64,000 bases of DNA from Protopterus annectens (lineage: Eukaryota > Chordata > Ceratodontiformes > Protopteridae). Under the pieces are notes generated by a model. That model was not told the origin of the DNA, made no database searches, and saw only the letters and a list, made by a program, of their open reading frames with translations. Location: NCBI RefSeq assembly GCF_019279795.1, contig NC_056744.1, positions 898,002,836 through 898,066,835 of the forward strand. Reading direction: 5' to 3'. This document shows positions 50,913-63,094 of the stretch, in pieces. The position numbers were made by a program, and so were the translations under genes. Each line of letters begins with the position of its first letter. The first letter of the stretch is position 1.

Positions 50913-53900
50913 TTAACAAATTTTGTAAATTATCCCATACAATAAAATAAGATGTTTTTTCCTGTTTGTTCTAGTCCTAATTGTGTTTATTTCCATATGG
51001 CACACTATATTCATAACATTTTTAAATTCATTGAACGAAGGAGGTGTATCTGAAATCCAATTTCTAGTTATTATTTTCCTAGCCACTGCTAGAATAGACT
51101 ATAACAAGGGAAGCTTAACCTTTTTAACACTTTGAGGTACAGGTGTGTTGAATAATATAAGAGATTTAGAAATAATGAAATTATCTGTAAAAAGAGCCTG
51201 CAAAAATTCATTAATTGACTTCCAGTATTCTTTCAATTTTATACAGTCATAAAACATATGAGCCCAGTCAGCATTAATTTCTACATTACATCTCTTACAT
51301 AGATTATCTTTATTATTTATTTTATTCATCATCAAAGGTGTATAAAGAGATCTATGTAAAAATTTCCATGTATAAAGTCTCCAGACAATGGAAGACGTAG
51401 TTCTATAAGCAGATTCCAATATATATTGTTTATCTTGTTGATTTGGTGGGTCCCCATTAATAGAAGTGAAATAATTCCAGTATGAATCTACACTGTAAAA
51501 AGTTTCTTGTCTGATAACTTTATGTATGTATGAAAGTTTACCTTTATCAGAAACTTTATGTTGTAAATTTAATATCAAGTAATCAATCAGTGTTGGAATA
51601 GATTCTTTAACAGTTATAGACATTAAATCTATTTTATTAATGAGATGTTGTCTAAAGGTCTGAACCTCTAACCAGCAAGTTTCTCTTAGATCAAATTCTT
51701 GTTTTAAGAAATCTAGATTTTTAACTTTATTATCAGATATCAACTGATACCAGTACTTTAGATCATTATCTATAGCTAAATGAGTTCCTTCAGAAGTAGA
51801 TGACAAAAGCATACCCTGAGTATACATTATAGGAAATACAATAAAATTCCATTCCCTATACTTAGGGTGCATGAATATAAAGTTACGATAACTAATAATA
51901 ATATTTAATGGGTAACAAACCATATGTTTAGGTGTAATAGGTGAAGTACAAAATTCCTTTAGTAACCATAACATGGAGTTATTTACAATCATATTTTTAT
52001 GTGTTAAGGAGATTTTCATGAAGTGTATACTAATTAGCTCCCAATAATCTTTCCATTTTGTGACATATGACTGATCTATTAATAAAGTAATAACTTTTTA
52101 CAATGGAAGAGATAGTATATAAATTAAAGTCTGGAAAAGAAATACCCCCTTAAGACCAGCTATTAGTATGTTTCTTTAATGCAATTCTAGGTCTATTAGG
52201 TGCCCATAAGAAATTTAACATTAGTGTGTTCAGTTTCTTGATAATTATTTTTGTAGGTGGAAGTATTATTGATTGTATTAAGTATAAAATCTTGGGGAAT
52301 ATTATCATTTTAATAATTGTAAGTCTCTCCTCCATAGTAAAAAACATATTATTCCAGGTATTAAAAAGATTTTGTATATTAAGAAAACAGGTATTATAAT
52401 TATCATATATAATAGATTTAATATCTTTAGATAGTATTATACCTAAATAAGTTATCTGACCTGAATTGGGTACATATTTAGTAAAATCACTAATGAGAAT
52501 ATTTTTTCGTGTATATATAGGTAGTATTTTAGTTTTTTCTTCATTGAATATTAAACCAGAAATACTTTTAAAATTCATCATGTTATCAAATAGAGACCGT
52601 ATAGAAGAATTAGATCCTGCTGATGTAATTAGAACATCATCTGCAAAAAGTTGAATTTTGGATGTTGTATTTTCATCTATTTCAAAACCCTCTATGTCAG
52701 TACTGTTTCTGATCAAATTAGCCCAAGGCTCCATTACTAAAGTGAATAATAGTGGAGAAAGTGGACATCCTTGTTTTGTACCTTTAAGAATGGGTATTTT
52801 TGTGAAACATATGTTCCTACCTTAATATAAGCCAACGTTCCTTTGTATAAATGTTCAATTAGATTTACAAATGCATCCGAGAAGTTTGTGCACTTCATTA
52901 AGGTAAACAGATAGTCCCAACTTACTGAATCAAATGCTGAACTTATATCAAGACTAATAAGTGTTAAATCTTTCTTTTTCCTATTTGCAAAATCTATTAA
53001 TGTTAAAGTTCTTCTTATATTATCAAAAGTATTTCTATTTACAATGAAGCCTGTCTGATCTATATCTATAATGCCGGGAATGATTGTCTTCAATCTATCA
53101 GCAAAGATATTCATAAACATTTTATAATCAACATTAAGTAATGAGATGGGCCGATATGAAGAACATCTAGTTGGATCTTTATTAGGTTTTAAAATTGGTG
53201 AAATAAATGTATATTGCCAAGATGGGGGGGTTATTAACTCAGTTTGGGCCAAATGTATTAATGAATATGTATTTTTAGAAAGGATTTTATATATCTCTGG
53301 TATAATACCATCATTACCCGGTGCTTTGTTTGATTTAAGCTTATTTATTTGTGTAATAACTTCTGTATATGAAATACTCTTGTTCAATAGTTTAATCTGT
53401 TGTTTATTAAGCTTTTTATTCATATTTGTGGTTATAAACTCCTTTATTTTATCTTTAGGTTCCATGTTAATATTATTATGGTTAATTTTGTGAAAGTGAT
53501 TTCTAAATTCATCTAGTATTTCTGGTATACTAGAAACATTCTTCTTTTTCCTTAGAGAAAAGATTTCTTTGATATGGTTTTGTTTATTCAACCTTTTAGT
53601 TTTATTTTTAAGTCTATGTAAGTATTTGGGGCTTATTGAATAAGACAAAAACTTGTATTTCTCTAAAGTTATTTTAACTTTATGAGTTAAATTTTCTTTG
53701 TATTTCTCATTTAGTTTGTTTATTTCTTCAATAACTTTCTTGTCCATAATATTTTCTTTATTATTATGTTTATAAGAGTCTAATTTACTTTGAATATCTA
53801 ACAATTCCTTATCCCAAGATTTCCTTTTATTATTATACCATCTGATACTTTGTCCATATAGATATGATTTTAAGGCATCCCAAACATAAACAATGGAGAC

Positions 53901-54731
53901 TTCAGGAGTGTTATTTATGTCTAAAAAATGTTTTACTTCTGAAAGTATATATTCTTTATAGTCTTTTAGTTGAGTTAAGTATGCTGGTATCCTTCTGATC
54001 TGAACATTATGAGTATTTTTTATCATGAATTCAAAAATAATTGAATTATGATCAGATATAGAACATGAAATGATTTTGGAATTAATTAAATCTGTTACCA
54101 TCTGGTTAGAAATAAAGACCCTATCTATTTTTGAATAAGTTTTGTATCTGTTAGAAAAAAAGGTGTATGGTAATGATTTTGAATCTATCTGATTATTAAT
54201 ATCATTCAAATGATAAGAATTAGCAAAATCCTTTAAATGTTTTGCATTAGATGTAATTCTTCTCTTTCCTATAGTGGTAGTATCACTTTCATGTAGTATA
54301 CAATTAAAGTCACCAGCTAAAATAATATCTCCTATAGAGAATGATATGATCTTATCAAGATGATGTTTCACTGTATTAATACCAATTCCAGGTATCCAAT
54401 ATACATTAATTAAAGTGTAAGTCTTCCCATTAATTTGTATTGTAACCATACAAAACATTCCTTTGTCATCCTGATAAGACTTAATGGTTTTAGGAATGGG
54501 CATACTTTTATTCCATAAAATAGCCACTCCTCTTTTTCTGAGTGTGCTCTGAACTAACCAATACTGTATATTTGTTTGTGGCTAGTTTATCAATATCTTT
54601 TTCAAGAGATGGGTTTCTTGTAGGAAGACTAAGTTGGCCTTATGTAAATTAATGTATCTTATTAGGCTTGCCCTTTTACATGGATTATTCAATCCATTAA
54701 TGTTTAAAGAAATTCCTTTTAAAGATGTCAT
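50913..54731 (-). pseudogene. L1 ORF2: endonuclease, reverse transcriptase, Cys domain
   Basis: About 1272 codons in length, normal for L1 ORF2. EN begins after Met at 54731: ISLNINGLNNPCKRASL, NLVFLQETHLLK (catalytic Glu), LAGDFNCILH, SKIDRVFIS and ISDHNSIIFEF. RT: NKAPGNDGIIPEIYK, YRPISLLNVDYKMF, LISLDISSAFDSVSWDYLF, then the catalytic box LFADDVLI (52660 region). The C-terminus has LCKRCNVEINADWAHMFYDC. Lesions: frameshifts near 54545, 52805 and 52150, and in-frame stops near 52033 and 51099. The open pieces are 54527-52737, 52734-52150 and 52019-51099. Endonuclease and RT active-site residues persist despite the breaks. Confidence 0.9.
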
Positions 54732-55177
54732 TTGGCATTTTTAAAACTTAAGAATCTTATGATCAAAATAACAAATAACAAGATAAGTAATGTTACATCT
54801 CCTCCTTTAGGTGTACCTTTAAATATAGCTGTATTTATTGAATCTCTTATGGGATTTCGTATAGGATTCAATTTTGTTTGTAGTGACAATGAATGTACAA
54901 AATATATTGTGGATGTCAAAACTATATACAAATAACAATGAACAAGTGAAAATAATGTAAGGATTAAACCTTGCATCCAGCCTGGAGTTGTAAACTCCAA
55001 CTTAGAGTAGTATTTCCACTCAAGTTAACCCCCTACCCTAAGCAGCAGTATGTCAGCTACCACCTTATCAATTTAATACTAGTTATATTTAACTGAAGTT
55101 AACAGTTTTCAATTCAATTATCTAGCAAGACAAGACTACACATTTGGTAAAACAGCATCATATAAACTAAAATAAAC

Positions 55178-55200
55178 TTTTTTTTTTTTTTTTTTTTTTA
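55178..55200. repeat. Poly(T) run
   Basis: About 22 T on the plus strand inside the L1 inter-ORF region; possibly the A-tail of another insertion on the minus strand, but no body was recognised. Confidence 0.7.
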
Positions 55201-55547
55201 AAAACTGTTCACACTACTATATACATCCATGTAATATAAAACACTTGTATGCAAATAACATTCAAATAATCTTGATGTTAGAAATCAAGAGGAGAGAAAA
55301 TAAGTTCTAACATTCATTTAAATCAAAAACTTTGGCTAATATGATTCAGACATTACATATATTAGGATGCATCTATTTTCTGTCATGTAAATACAGTTAA
55401 CAGCTTCCAAAAACCTTGAATTGCTTGTATATGAGCATTTACTCAAACTCATTATTGCCAATAGAATAAAATATTGTATTCATAGAAATTGTTATAAATC
55501 ATACTTCATAGTTAAGCAGATTCTCAGAAACATTTATATACATAGCT

Positions 55548-55632
<85 letters not shown>

Positions 55633-55665
55633 CATACATACACACATACACACATATACACATAT

Positions 55666-55709
<44 letters not shown>

Positions 55710-55740
55710 GAATATACACACACACACACACACTCACACA

Positions 55741-55797
<57 letters not shown>

Positions 55798-55826
55798 ACA
55801 AACACACACACACACATACACACACA

Positions 55827-55858
<32 letters not shown>

Positions 55859-55876
55859 TACATATATATATATATC
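55548..55876. repeat. Compound CA/TA microsatellite
   Basis: (CA)n, (TA)n with CATA variants, (TA)n, a GAATATA spacer, long (CA)n with T interruptions, then (TA)n, in the L1 inter-ORF interval. Confidence 0.97.
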
Positions 55877-56151
55877 TGATCTCACTGAGTTGTATCTTTA
55901 CTGAGCACCATCTTACATTGCTGTCCCTTCAATAAATCTGTTGGCTTTATACAAAATAATGCACAGCAAACACATTTTAGTAACCAGATTTTACAAACAT
56001 GCTATACTACTGCTTTAAAATATATCACATGACAATTTCTTCCAGTATAGAGTTATAAAATTATTTATGCTTGTCAATCAGATGAATTAAATGAGTTATA
56101 GTAATGTATATGTTTGGGACATAGGTTTTTAACACATATTATTAATCTGCT

Positions 56152-57751
56152 ATTCCTGTATCTGTGATGTGTCAGTGTGATATCTAGGTCAAAGGTGAGA
56201 CCAGCTGCTTTCAGCTTCTCTGTGAGAATTCTGAGAGTTGAAGCTTTTGAAGTAGCTCATGGACACTGTGCATGAGACAGCCCACATCCCAGATTGTCTC
56301 TCTTAACATTTTGGCGGGAAACTTATTAAAAACTAGTGACAAACATTCATTTGGGAGACTTAAACCTCGACACGGCTATTAATAGGACGTGCTGGAGGGA
56401 TAGATTCATCACCCAAAGACTCCCTATGCTGTGGAATAAAATCCTGGTATATGTGAGGCAGAGCACCTCGCTGGCCTTGTTCAAGAGAAATCTTGACCAA
56501 TGGATGGGAGATCGCAGATATACCCCAGGGATTACCTCAGTGTCACTGCTCAACAGAGGCACAGCAAAATAATGGGTATAGTACCCCATACTAAAGGGGT
56601 GGCGTAAGCCACAAAACTATGGGCTAGGCTTGTAAATGCCCTCGGGCAGATAGCCTAGTATGAACCTATGAACCTATGAAACATTCATTTAGCAGTGTAA
56701 ATGCATCTAAACATGACAAAACCTTCACAATGCATTCTACAGGTTATTACAGACTCTATGTAAGTGAAATCAAGCCCAAAATTATTAATAAGTAACAAAA
56801 CTCAACATTTTTGCCCCAACTCAACTCCTATGCGAATCTTATTATTTACTGTGTCTATATGATCAAAAGTATTTCTATATATTAATAAAGAAAAGAAAAA
56901 GAGAGTAGAAAGTAAAAGGGTGTAAGGCAGAAATAAAAAAATGTAAGAGAAAGCTATAAGAAGTATATACAATAGAATATTACTTACTGTTTATATTAAT
57001 AGAGTTAAAAATAAAACATATTATTTACTATTATTTAGTTCTAATTATTATTAGTTAAAGCATGACAGATTATTTACAAACAAGCATAAGCAATGTAATC
57101 AAGAATGTATAATTAGGTAGTGTCATTCCTGTATCTGTGATGTGTCAGTGTGATATCTAGGTCAAAGGTGAGACTAGCTGCTTTCAGCTTCTCTGTGAGA
57201 ATTCTGAGAGTTGAAGCTTTTGAAGTAGCTCATGGACACTGTGCATGAGACAGCCCACATCCCAGATTGTCTCTCTTAACATTTTGGCGGGAAACTTATT
57301 AAAAACTAGTGACAAACATTCATTTAGCAGTGTAAATGCATCTAAACATGACAAAACCTTCACAATGCATTCTACAGGTTATTACAGACTCTATGTAAGT
57401 GAAATCAAGCCCAAAATTATTAATAAGTAACAAAACTCAACATTTTTGTCCCAACTCAATTCCTATGCAAATCTTATTATTTACTGTGTCTATATGATCA
57501 AAAGCATTTCTATATATTAATACAGAAAAGAAAAGAGAGTAGAAAGTAAAAGGGTGTAAGGCAGAAATAAAAAAAATGTAAGAGAAAGCTATAAGAAGTA
57601 TATACAATAGAATGTTACTTACTGTTTATATTAATAGAGTTAAAATAAAACATATTATTTACTATTATTTAGTTCTAATTATTATTGGTTAAAGCATGAC
57701 AGATTATTTACAAACAAGCATAAGCAGTGTAATCAAGAAAGTATAATTAGG
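56152..57751. repeat. Tandem duplication of a 627-bp unit
   Basis: Unit A is 56152-57117 and unit B 57125-57751. Both start ATTCCTGTATCTGTGATG and end TATAATTAGG. Excluding the CR1 inserted in A, the lengths are 628 and 627 bp. They differ by a few per cent. The unit is non-coding and not recognised as a known family. Confidence 0.95.
56353..56678 (+). mobile_element. CR1 LINE 3' fragment inserted in tandem unit A
   Basis: Encodes GDLNLDTAINRTCWRDRFIT, QRLPMLWNKI and SLALFKRNLDQWMGDRRY, stops, then runs through the CR1 3' UTR to a TATGAACC repeat tail. It is flanked by 12-bp duplications AAACATTCATTT (56341-56352, 56679-56690). Tandem unit B has the uninterrupted site at 57314-57325. It is very close to the tail of the CR1 at 60.2 kb, so the family was active recently. 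Confidence 0.95.
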
Positions 57752-58042
57752 AATAGCATTTGAAGAACATATAAACTTTTAAAGGAAAAAAAAATGTATC
57801 AAATTACTGACCTTATTTTTCCTCTTCAGAAAGAGAAACAAGTTAAATCACAGCTTGCCATTAAATCTCCAGATATTTTGACTAGTTATGAAACAAAACA
57901 TTTCTTTGCACACAGAGAATAACTTTGATTAAATCTTTTTCAAAATATTTGTTGATTCTTGGAAATGCAGGAACTATATTTAAAAAGATTAATAATCAAA
58001 TAAAATGATGAGAGAGAAAAAAAAACATAGTACAAATCATTT

Positions 58043-58928
58043 GTTTTTTAGTCTCTTCTTCTTCTCTGAAGTCTTCCACGAAGTTTCAGTTGCCAGTCTC
58101 TTTAACGAAGGAATAGCCCATTCCATTTCTTCTATTTTTTCCAAAATCTTATTTTTTTTGATAAACAGTAAAGCAGAGTCTAAGTCATCAAAAATTTTAG
58201 GACCATCAGGAAGGAAGATTTTAAGCTTGGCAGGAAACAGAAGGTATGTTTTAAACTGTGCTTTTTTAAGCTCCCTTATTAGTGGCAGGAAAAACTTTTC
58301 TTTTAGCTAATACCATGGAAGAATAGTCATTGTCAAAACGCACAGTTGTTTCATTAATCTTAACAGGAGCTTTAGCCCAAGCAGATTTAAGAACCATCTC
58401 TTTATCAAAAGATGATAGAAATCTAACTATAACTGATCTAGAATAGTTTTTGTTAGAGTTAGTATTAGCTTTAGATCTATGTGCTCTTTCGATACCAAAA
58501 GAGAATGCTTCTGGTAAATCTAAAGTTTTAGGGAGCCATGTTGTTAAAAAAGAAGTAATATTGTTACCTTTAATATTTTCTGGCAGTCCAAAAATCCTAA
58601 TGTTATTGCGCCTAGATCTGTTTTCCAGGTCATCCAGCTTTGTTTGTAAATGTGTATTTTGTTTCAGCAGAAACTCAATGTTGATTTCCTCTTCTTGTAT
58701 TCTATTTTCCATGTCATTCACAGCTTCTTCTATGCCTGTCATCTGGATCTTCTGTTGTTGCAGGTCCATATGTAACAAGTCTATTTGTTTTGTAGTTTAT
58801 TCTATGAAAGTGTCTATTTTAGTATCCATTTTATCCATCTTAGCAGTAAGTTGCTGGACTATAATTATCAGAGACTGAAGTTCTTTCTTGATGCTGGAGT
58901 CTTGAGAATTTGTCTTACTGGAACTCAT
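58043..58928 (-). pseudogene. L1 ORF1 RNA-binding protein
   Basis: About 295 codons from Met at 58928 to a stop near 58043, the usual size for L1 ORF1p, a trimeric coiled-coil RNA-binding protein of the L1 RNP. The N-terminal part is rich in Lys, Gln and Asp heptad-like repeats (coiled coil). LDDLENRSRRNNIRIFGLPE marks the start of the RRM domain and is the family signature. IERAHRS follows, as expected. The CTD contains YLLFPAKLKIF. A TAA at 58797-58799 breaks the coiled coil, and a one-base shift near 58290 breaks the CTD. The longest open piece is 58778-58266. Confidence 0.88.
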
Positions 58929-59161
58929 TTCAGACTGATAAACTGACAGGAAAATTTCCAAAGTAATTTCTGACAGGAATATTATTAAGATTTCCTTTCT
59001 TTTTTAGATATAGTTCAAGAACTATATAAAACAAACATATTTAGAAAGAAAATTACTTCAAGAATTAATTTTTTAAGTAATTAATTCCTGTCAATGTAAT
59101 GAAATTGGTGGAGCTGAAGAAATCTGCTGCTATCCTGTGTTCATCCTTGGCCACGCCCCTC

Positions 59162-59178
59162 ACTCTTGGGGAATATCT
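59162..59178. repeat. L1 target-site duplication, right copy
   Basis: Identical to 50711-50727. Confidence 0.95.
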
Positions 59179-60156
59179 GTTGAATACGTATTGTTTTTTT
59201 GCTGAATACCAGCACTTTTGGACAGATTTTTGCTGACATATGGATTTGCTAATAATTTGGAAGTCCACAGTTTTACATTTTTTGTATCTGCTTGTTTCCT
59301 TTATGGAGGTTATTTATTTAACCTCTTATTATGTTTTATGATTTTGCAACATTGCTACAGTATTAGTTAGTTAATACTACTATACACCATTTTTGTTTTA
59401 TGGGATTAATAGCCTCAATTAATGTACTGTGTCACTTCCATCTTTTTGGGTCACTGTGGTATTACAACTTTTCTGGTTTAATATCATACTATATGTTTAA
59501 CTCATTTTAATGTTGTGAACTTGTTTTTGATTACCAACATGACTGCTCTGACCTACTAGTTGCAGGAATTTATTTTCAGCTTATGTCATTTATAAACATC
59601 AGGGAGCATCGTTGTGCATCAATCTGGGAAACATAGATAATTTAAATACTATGCAATGTTTTTTCCATATGTATTTTACAGTATTTTATTACTTTTTTTG
59701 GTCTAATTGAGTATTATTTTTTATATTAAAATACTGTACAATTCTCAGGGTTAATATTTTTATGCATACAGCATTAGGTTAGATAACCTTTTATTTAAAT
59801 GCTTGGATATGTTATTCTTATAGCATTAGGTTAGATAACCTTTTACTTAAATGTTTGGACATGTTAACTCTTATATTGCATTTGTATGTGCTTTATTAGT
59901 GTGATTCCCAGTTCCTGGGTCTGTTTGAAATCTTTAGGCTGATGGGGAATGTTATACATTTTTTTTCACTTATTAGACATCGTCTTGGATTTAGACTAAT
60001 TGATAACTGTTTCTGGACCAGTTCATAAACTCTCATCCAGTAACTCTTACAGGCCTAGGCATACGACAAGCTATTTTTGTGTTTAATTTTATATCTATAG
60101 GTACTGATTACAAATGATAGCATTCCATCCCATGGATGACATCATATACCATTTTT
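59179..60156. other. Unassigned DNA with a tandem duplication
   Basis: The first 100 bp should continue the sequence split by the L1. 59770-59821 and 59822-59874 are two units of about 52 bp starting AGCATTAGGTTAGATAACC. No gene was recognised. Confidence 0.7.
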
Positions 60157-60261
60157 ATAGGTTCATAGGTTCATACTAGGCTATCTGCCTGAGGGCATTT
60201 ACAAGCCTAGCCCATAGTTTTGTGGCTTACGCCACCCCTTTAGTATGGGGAACTATACCCA

Positions 60262-63022
60262 TTATTTTGCTGTGCCTCTGTCGAGCAGTGACACTGAGGT
60301 AATCCCTGGGGTATATCTGCGATCTCCCATCCATTAGTCAAGATTTTTCTTGAACAAGGCCAGCGAGGTGCTCTGCCTCCACAGCATAGGGAGTCTTTGG
60401 GTGATGAATCTATCCCTCCAGCATGTCCTATTAATAGCCGTGTCGAGGTTTAAGTCTCCCACCCTTGTGGCTCTGACGGATCTAGATTTTTTGAGGTGAA
60501 GCATATTCATCAAATCTGGGTTTGACATGGCCTTGTATGTCAGGCAAAGGTCACCTCTGAGCAAGCGGTAAGCGACTGAATAGAGCTGGAGTTCTTTCAG
60601 TCGGGCAGCATAGGACAGATTTTTGAGACCCTTTATCCTTTTGGTGAGGAACTTTTGTGGCCTCTCCAGCTGCTGCAAGTGTCGGGTCAGATACATTCGA
60701 ATGGGGCATTGTACTCAATCATTGGTCTGATGAGTGATGAGTATAGGGAGACTATGACCTCCCTTGATCTAGATGTGAATCCCTTCATGATAAGGTGGGC
60801 AATGTAGAAGGTCTTCCTAACTACTTTAGCTACATGGGTGTCGAATGACAGGCTACTGTCAACCTGGGTCCCCAGGTCCCTGATAACTTCTTCTGTGCTC
60901 AGTGGATTGCCACCTATATGGTAGCTAGGGGTAACCTTGTTTTTCCCGAAGGGTATGACTATGCATTTTTTGGCATTTAACTTTAGGCCATGGCTCTGGC
61001 ACCAGTTATCCATTTCTGTGAGACCCTTCTGAAGGATATCTGTGTCAGATGTGTTTTCGACTACGGCGCCCAGTTTGCAGTCATCTGCAAACTTTGTCAG
61101 CCATAACCCTCCTGTGTTTACTTGTACTTCGGAAAAGTAGATGCCAAACAAGAGTGGGCCCAGGACTGAGCCCTGTGGGACACCACTTGTGACAGGCTTT
61201 GAGTCTGACATGGCACCAGCAACTCTGACCCTGTGGGTTCTGTCACTCAGCCAGTTTGCAACCCATCTTGTGATGTATGGGTTAACATTTAAGCTGATGA
61301 GTTTTTCAATGATACCTGAGTGGGGTATTGTATCGAAGGCCTTCGCCAGATCGAGGTAGGCTGTATGGACTGCCTTTCCCTCATCAATGGCTTTGGTGAC
61401 TGTTTCGAAAAAGTCAACCAAGTTTAAAAGGCATGATCTGCCTTTGACAAAGCCAAACTGGGTTGGATCCAAAGTCTGCAAATTCCCTATGTCTTTATTT
61501 ATGAGGTCCATTATGATCCTCTCCATGGCTTTGCAGATAAGGCTTGTCAAGCTAATGGGCGGTAATTTCCAGGGTCGGTGGAGGCACCGCCTTTGTGAAG
61601 TGGGACCACAGTCGCAGTGCGCCACTCCCTGGGTACGTATCCAGAGGTGAGACAATGATTAAACAGCTGTCCTAGCTGTGGGTTTAATTCCTCGTTGAGT
61701 TCGTGGAGCACACAGCCGGGGACACCATCAGGTCCCATGGATGCTGTGTTTTTTGCTTTAGAGAGAGCAGTTCTCACTTGGGCGTTAGAGATGTTTGGGG
61801 GGCTGCAATCGTTTGGTATAAATATCTCTCCTTTTGGGAGAAGTTTGCACTGAACCTGTCAGCCAGTATGTTGGCAATGTCTGTAGGATCAGTAATCTTC
61901 ACATCATTTTGAACTAGTTCTGAGCATATCTGGGAGTTTCCTCCCAGGTTTCTAACATAGCTAAAGAAGGCCTTATGATTGTCTTTTGAGTCTTTAGCTA
62001 TTTTTCTCTCAAAATTTGCTTTGGATGATTTTATGAGAGCTCTTAGTTTTTACTTATAGTGATCAAAGGTGTCTTACCTTTTAAGGATTTTGCTCTATCT
62101 TGTAGTAGCTTCCTCCTTTTGTTGTAGAGTTTGTTTATGGCTGGGGTCCACCAGACTGGACGCTTGCCTTTGGTACAAAGAGTCTTTGTTTTGCTTGGGA
62201 TTGCCTTATCCATGCAGTTCTGCAGGTGCTGGTAGAAGGCATTTGTAAGTGATTCAGCGGCTTGAGTACTGTTTTCCGCCGGCTCGGGGCCTTAAAGGAG
62301 ACCACACTAGTCTTTAGAAGTGTGAAGTCGGCTTTCGAGAAGTTCTTTACTGTGGTCTTTTTTATTTCAGGTGGGGGTGGGATGAGGACCTCCAGCGAGA
62401 TTAGTTTGTGATCTGATCTCACCAGTGAGGGGTATACTTCCGGTGTTGAACATTGTGCTCCCATGTTCGTGATGATGAGATCAAGTATGTTTTCTCCTCT
62501 TGTGGGGATGGTGACTAGTTGTTCCATGGCATTTGAGTTTATGAATTCCAGGAACTTTTGGGACAGGGTGTTTGGGCTTGAGTAGTGTTCCCAGTCTATA
62601 TTAGGGTAATTGAAGTCACCTAGTATGATGGTGTTTGGAGATACATTTATCCCCTCCAGTGTTTTCAGGAAAGCCATGTGAGGTTCCTGAGTTTGTGAGG
62701 GTGGCCTGTAACATGCTACAATTTGCAGAGCAGTCTTGCCTATGGTTAATTGCACCTGGATGGTCTCCGATGCATTGTGCGTTGCCACCAGTCTTGAGGT
62801 GTGGGTGTCCTTGATGAATATGGATACCCCCCCTCCTTTCTTGGTATTGTCCGGATTTTGGGTCCGGAACGCATGATATGAGGTAAAACCTGATAGTGCT
62901 GGGGTGCTCTCAGGAGCCTTGAACCAGGTTTCTGTCACAGCACAGACATCGATGTTCTCCATACTGAGAAGGGCCTCGAGTGCGTGCATTTTGAGATTTA
63001 GACTTCTGGCATTGAGCAGCAT
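60262..63022 (-). pseudogene. CR1 ORF2: endonuclease and reverse transcriptase
   Basis: About 920 codons, normal for CR1. EN (63022-62290): MLLNARSLNLK, DVCAVTETWF (catalytic Glu), GGGVSIFIKD, IVACYRPPSQ, IILGDFNYPNIDWE, LDLIITN and VRSDHKLISLEV. A frameshift near 62285 follows. RT: PDGVPGCVLHEL (61.7 kb), ISLTSLICKAMERI, DPTQFGFVKGRS, AYLDLAKAFDTIPH, SGVPQGSVLGPLLF, and the catalytic box LTKFADDCKLG (near 61080). Thumb and C-terminus: NRTCWRDRFITQRLPMLW and SLALFKKNLD, then an in-frame stop (60334) where a sister copy has Gln; the natural end is near 60262. Open pieces: 63022-62135, 61777-61547, 61655-60687, 60696-60334. Confidence 0.9.
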
Positions 63023-63094
63023 TACCCTTAGTTTTTTTCCTTTTTTGTGTTCTAGGGTGGTAGGTTTAGAATTTGAGCCTTGCCTAAAAAGGCA

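Larger units (their letters stand above)
50728..59161 (-). mobile_element. L1-clade LINE, full length (8.4 kb), non-functional
   Basis: Flanked by identical 17-bp target duplications (50711-50727 and 59162-59178). The minus-strand 5' end begins GAGGGGCGTGGCCAAGG, a G/C-rich leader start of the kind L1 elements have. ORF1 lies at 58928-58043 and ORF2 at 54731-50913. The 3' end has an A-run (plus T7 at 50728-50734). The inter-ORF interval is 3.3 kb, far longer than usual, and is filled by a 627-bp tandem duplication, a CR1 insertion and microsatellites. Both ORFs carry stops and frameshifts. Confidence 0.88.
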
